From Novosphingobium sp. Chol11 (GTDB taxonomy: Bacteria; Pseudomonadota; Alphaproteobacteria; Sphingomonadales; Sphingomonadaceae): DNA of 64,000 nt. This document shows, one piece after another, positions 61,696-64,000 of the stretch. The notes beneath the pieces are model-generated. The model was not told where the DNA came from. It ran no database searches and worked only from the letters and a program-made list of their open reading frames with translations. Numbering within the stretch: the stretch's first letter is position 1; each line of letters begins with the position of its first letter. Location of the stretch: positions 62,001 through 126,000 of the forward strand of contig NZ_OBMU01000003.1 of assembly GCF_900218065.1 (NCBI RefSeq). Reading direction: 5' to 3'. The translations under genes and the position numbers were made by a program.

Positions 61696-62646
61696 ATGAA
61701 TCGCCGCGACCTCCTCAAATCCTCTGCTTTGTTGATGCTGGGGGCGGGCGTGCCGGCGATGGCGCGCCGCAAATCCGCCTCATTGCTTGGGAAGGATGGG
61801 GCGGGGGTCCAGCTTTATATGTTCGATCCTGACCTCAACCGCGACTTCGACGGCGCGCTCGCCAGCATCGCGGCGACAGGCGTCCGGTCGGTGGAGCTTG
61901 CGTCGCTGCACCGTCGCTCCGCCACTGAATTCCGGGCTGCACTGGACAAAGCGGGCCTTGTCTGCCCGAGCGCTCATGTCGCCGCTTCGTCGACGGTGCC
62001 GGGCGCAAGCGGGCTCAACTTCGATGATCTCGACAAGCTTGTGGACCAGCTCAATATTTTGGGTTCACGCAACGCCGTGTTGCCGCTTTTCCAGTTCCCC
62101 AAGGACCCGATCTGGGGTCCGCCGATCTCCTTCATGTCGCTGATGAAGCCCGGCGGAGCGCCCATTACGGCCGACCGTTATGAGCGCATGGCCGACTTCC
62201 TCAATGAGAAGGGCGCGGTGCTCAAGAAACACGGTATCCGCATCGGTTATCACAATCATAATGGCGAGCTGGCGCCACTGGGGAACAAGACGGGTTTGCA
62301 GATCCTGCTTGAACGAACAGACCCGAGCATCGTCGATTTCGAGCTGGATGCCGGATGGCTGGCGGCGGGCGGGCACGACACCGCCGCCTGGCTCGAGCGC
62401 TATCGCGGCCGCTTCACCCAGATGCATGTGAAGGACATCGCGGCGGGTACGCAGATCAATTATCATATGCAGCAGAAGCCGACGGAGGTCGGGTCGGGCA
62501 TAATGAACTGGCCCGCAATCCTGAAGGCGGCGCGAGGTGCGGGCGTGCGCAATTTCTTCGTTGAACAGGAGCCGCCTTTCACCGGGGCGCGCATCGACTC
62601 TCTCAAGAAGAGCCTTTCCTATCTTCGCAAGCTGGAGACCGCATGA
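61696..62646 (+). CDS. Tat-exported sugar phosphate isomerase/epimerase-like TIM-barrel protein
   Basis: This encodes about 316 residues. A twin-arginine signal (NRRDLLKSSALLMLGAGVPA) is followed by a xylose-isomerase-like barrel. RIGYHNHNGELAPLG, FELDAGWLAAGGHD, FTQMHVKDI and NFFVEQEPPF carry the His, Asp and Glu ligands of the family's divalent metal. Export is typical for members working on sugars or keto-glycosides in the periplasm. Start ATG at 61696 has the Tat signal immediately after it; an ATG two codons upstream is also in frame. Its stop overlaps the next gene (ATGA). Confidence 0.88.
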   Translation: MNRRDLLKSSALLMLGAGVPAMARRKSASLLGKDGAGVQLYMFDPDLNRDFDGALASIAATGVRSVELASLHRRSATEFRAALDKAGLVCPSAHVAASSTVPGASGLNFDDLDKLVDQLNILGSRNAVLPLFQFPKDPIWGPPISFMSLMKPGGAPITADRYERMADFLNEKGAVLKKHGIRIGYHNHNGELAPLGNKTGLQILLERTDPSIVDFELDAGWLAAGGHDTAAWLERYRGRFTQMHVKDIAAGTQINYHMQQKPTEVGSGIMNWPAILKAARGAGVRNFFVEQEPPFTGARIDSLKKSLSYLRKLETA

Positions 62647-63896
62647 TGAACCGTCGCCTGATGAGCCGCACGGCGATCTTCGCTTTTCTGATGGCAGGCG
62701 CGATGCCCGGGCAGGCGCAGAACGAAGCCGCGTCGACACTGATGTTCGACGACGTGACGGACACGCATGTCCCCGTTTCCAAATATCTCCACGCCCTGGA
62801 TGTCGCGCTGGTTGACGTGGACGGTGATGGCGATCTGGACGCAGTGCTGGCCGTCGAAATGGGCCCGAACCGGCTCTACATCAATGACGGGCAGGGGCGC
62901 TTCACCTGGAAACAGGGCGCGCTTGGCACCAAGGCGCATGATAGCGAACATGTGCTGTCGGCCGACTTCAACCGCGATGGCTTTCCCGACCTGATCTTCG
63001 TTGCCGAGGAGGATCATGCGCACCAACTGTTCCTCGGCGGGCCGGGGGGTGTGTTTACCGAAGCGTCGGACCGGTTGCCGAAGATGAGCGAAGGCAATGG
63101 GCTGGCGGTCGGCGACGTCAATGGCGATGGCCTGCCCGACATCGCCATCGGCAATTCGGCGGAGGACCGCCCCGGCAAACCGCGCGCTTCGGGACAGAAT
63201 TTCCTGTGGCTCAACGATCCCAAACAGCCCGGCACCTTCATCGACGCCACGGCAACTCATCTGCCCGCTTATGAGGATGATACACAGGATATCGCGCTGG
63301 TCGACGTCGATGGCGACGGCGATCTCGACATGGTGGTCGCTAATGAAAGCCCGCCGAACCGGCTGCTGCTGAACGATGGCAAAGGGCATTTTCGCGAGTC
63401 GTCGAAGGGCCTCCAGTTGCTGACGCCGATGGAGACGCGCGAAGTGCATGTGTTCGACGCCAATGCTGACGGGCGGCCCGACATCCTGTTCCTGAACCTG
63501 ACCAGCAACAACAAGAAATGGGACAAGGATCCCCAGGCGCGGTTGCTGATCAACAAGGGGCGGGGCAAGTTCCGCGACGAAACCAAGACGCGCCTGCCTG
63601 CCAATCGTTTTTCCAGTTGGGGCGGGATGGTGATGGACTTCAACCATGACGGCCATCCTGACCTGATCGTCGGGGCGATCGACGTGCCGGGCTTCAAGCC
63701 ATTGCAACTGCGTGCCTATGCCAATGACGGCAAGGGCCGCTTCAGCGATGTGACGGCGACCATCATGCCCGCCACCGCCGTGGGGCGCAGCTGGAGCATG
63801 GCGAAAGGCGACGTCAACGGAGACGGCGTGGAAGACCTTTTCGTCGGCACCTGGGGTACGCAGGCCCGCCTGCTGCTGGGGAAGAAGGCCAAATAG
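62643..63896 (+). CDS. Exported FG-GAP/VCBS repeat protein (seven-bladed propeller)
   Basis: This encodes 417 residues. A signal peptide (TAIFAFLMAGAMPGQA) is followed by seven repeats, each with a DxDxDG-type calcium loop: DVDGDGDLDAVLAV, DFNRDGFPDLIF, DVNGDGLPDIAIG, DVDGDGDLDMVV, DANADGRPDILF, DFNHDGHPDLIV and DVNGDGVEDLFVG. Seven such units form an integrin-like propeller that binds calcium and usually carbohydrate or protein. It is coupled to the preceding isomerase-like gene. A surface or periplasmic glycan-binding role fits the sugar setting. Confidence 0.9.
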   Translation: MMNRRLMSRTAIFAFLMAGAMPGQAQNEAASTLMFDDVTDTHVPVSKYLHALDVALVDVDGDGDLDAVLAVEMGPNRLYINDGQGRFTWKQGALGTKAHDSEHVLSADFNRDGFPDLIFVAEEDHAHQLFLGGPGGVFTEASDRLPKMSEGNGLAVGDVNGDGLPDIAIGNSAEDRPGKPRASGQNFLWLNDPKQPGTFIDATATHLPAYEDDTQDIALVDVDGDGDLDMVVANESPPNRLLLNDGKGHFRESSKGLQLLTPMETREVHVFDANADGRPDILFLNLTSNNKKWDKDPQARLLINKGRGKFRDETKTRLPANRFSSWGGMVMDFNHDGHPDLIVGAIDVPGFKPLQLRAYANDGKGRFSDVTATIMPATAVGRSWSMAKGDVNGDGVEDLFVGTWGTQARLLLGKKAK

Positions 63897-63902
63897 TTCG
63901 AC

Positions 63903-63937
63903 GACAATAGCATTCCGCCAGATGGAATTGTCCTTTT
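63903..63937 (+). terminator. Candidate terminator after the FG-GAP gene
   Basis: ATTCC (63912-63916) and GGAAT (63924-63928) pair, extended by GACA (63903-63906) and TGTC (63929-63932) around a 5-base bulge, and CTTTT follows at 63933-63937. The stem is imperfect. The remaining bases to the end of the window show no gene. Confidence 0.35.
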
Positions 63938-64000
63938 CACGCAAGTTGCGATTTGCAGCTTCCACCTCCGCTTTGTAAGCCAAAGACATAGCGGCGGGCG

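Noticed and set aside
62619-63989. A 456-codon open frame on the minus strand opposite the FG-GAP gene
   Set aside because: It is antisense to a gene with seven clear calcium-loop repeats and a signal peptide. The translated product has no recognisable domain; it is a by-product of high GC and the repeated Asp codons.
1-64000. Search for tRNA, rRNA, insertion sequences, integrases and phage genes
   Set aside because: No cloverleaf-like segments, ribosomal sequences, transposase motifs or terminal inverted repeats with target duplications were recognised by eye; a dedicated RNA or IS search could still find short elements.

Overview
The window looks like a piece of a sphingomonad genome (Alphaproteobacteria, order Sphingomonadales; Sphingobium or Novosphingobium would fit). 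This is inferred from the high GC content, two TonB-dependent receptors beside catabolic enzymes, the large number of short-chain dehydrogenases (SDRs), a Rieske oxygenase, and the lack of sugar ABC transporters. I see no rRNA, tRNA, transposase, phage gene or CRISPR array. No gap between genes exceeds 300 bases. Coding is dense, and nearly everything is accessory catabolism rather than core metabolism.

Layout. (1) 0-6.2 kb: a repeat cluster and a small winged-helix protein, a beta-lactamase-fold esterase, an exported DUF1080 protein diverging from a KshA-like Rieske oxygenase, and an exported GH35-type beta-galactosidase. (2) 6.4-12.2 kb: a tyrosine module (hppD, a VOC protein, an FAH-fold hydrolase) diverging from an Lrp/AsnC regulator, then a DUF1338 dioxygenase and an M20 hydrolase. 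(3) 12.3-14.6 kb: an exported methyltransferase-like protein, a DHFR-fold protein and an SDR. (4) 14.8-29.6 kb: a nearly unbroken plus-strand island with four SDRs, SRPBCC, MFS, zinc ADH, a KstD-like flavoprotein, an NTF2-like protein, an Old-Yellow-Enzyme/FadH-type reductase, a LuxR regulator, a TonB receptor and a second NTF2-like protein. (5) 29.6-31.9 kb: a BLUF blue-light sensor, a SIMPL lipoprotein and an SDR. (6) 32-40.8 kb, minus strand: class III aminotransferase, two non-haem-iron oxygenase candidates, TonB receptor, two duplicated VOC proteins and a Baeyer-Villiger-type monooxygenase. A perfect 20-bp palindrome separates this arm from an XRE-cupin regulator. (7) 40.9-52.8 kb: acyl-CoA dehydrogenase, CoA-transferase and MaoC hydratase (plus strand), a split ThDP decarboxylase with ALDH and MmgE/PrpD (minus strand), then LysR, an alpha-hydroxyacid oxidase, an amidohydrolase and an SDR (plus strand). 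(8) 52.8-57.5 kb: an SDR, a small membrane protein and a 1010-residue hybrid histidine kinase. (9) 57.6-63.9 kb: a sugar module, rpiB-rbsK-TolB-like on the minus strand and a GPH symporter, Tat-exported isomerase-like protein and FG-GAP propeller on the plus strand.

How it may work together (inference). Region 4 reads as uptake and redox processing of a cyclic alcohol, ketone or enone. KstD-like and OYE-like enzymes add or remove ring double bonds, the ADH and SDRs interconvert alcohols and ketones, and the LuxR protein controls the set. Region 6 pairs outer-membrane uptake with hydroxylation, transamination and Baeyer-Villiger chemistry. Region 7 supplies a plausible chain: 2-hydroxyacid to 2-oxoacid to aldehyde to acid, then CoA ester, enoyl-CoA and hydroxyacyl-CoA. 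The substrates cannot be read from the sequence. The most interesting targets are the divergent oxygenase pair with its palindromic operator, the VOC enzyme in the expected place of homogentisate dioxygenase, the ketone/enone island, the hydroxyacid-to-CoA route, and the BLUF sensor.
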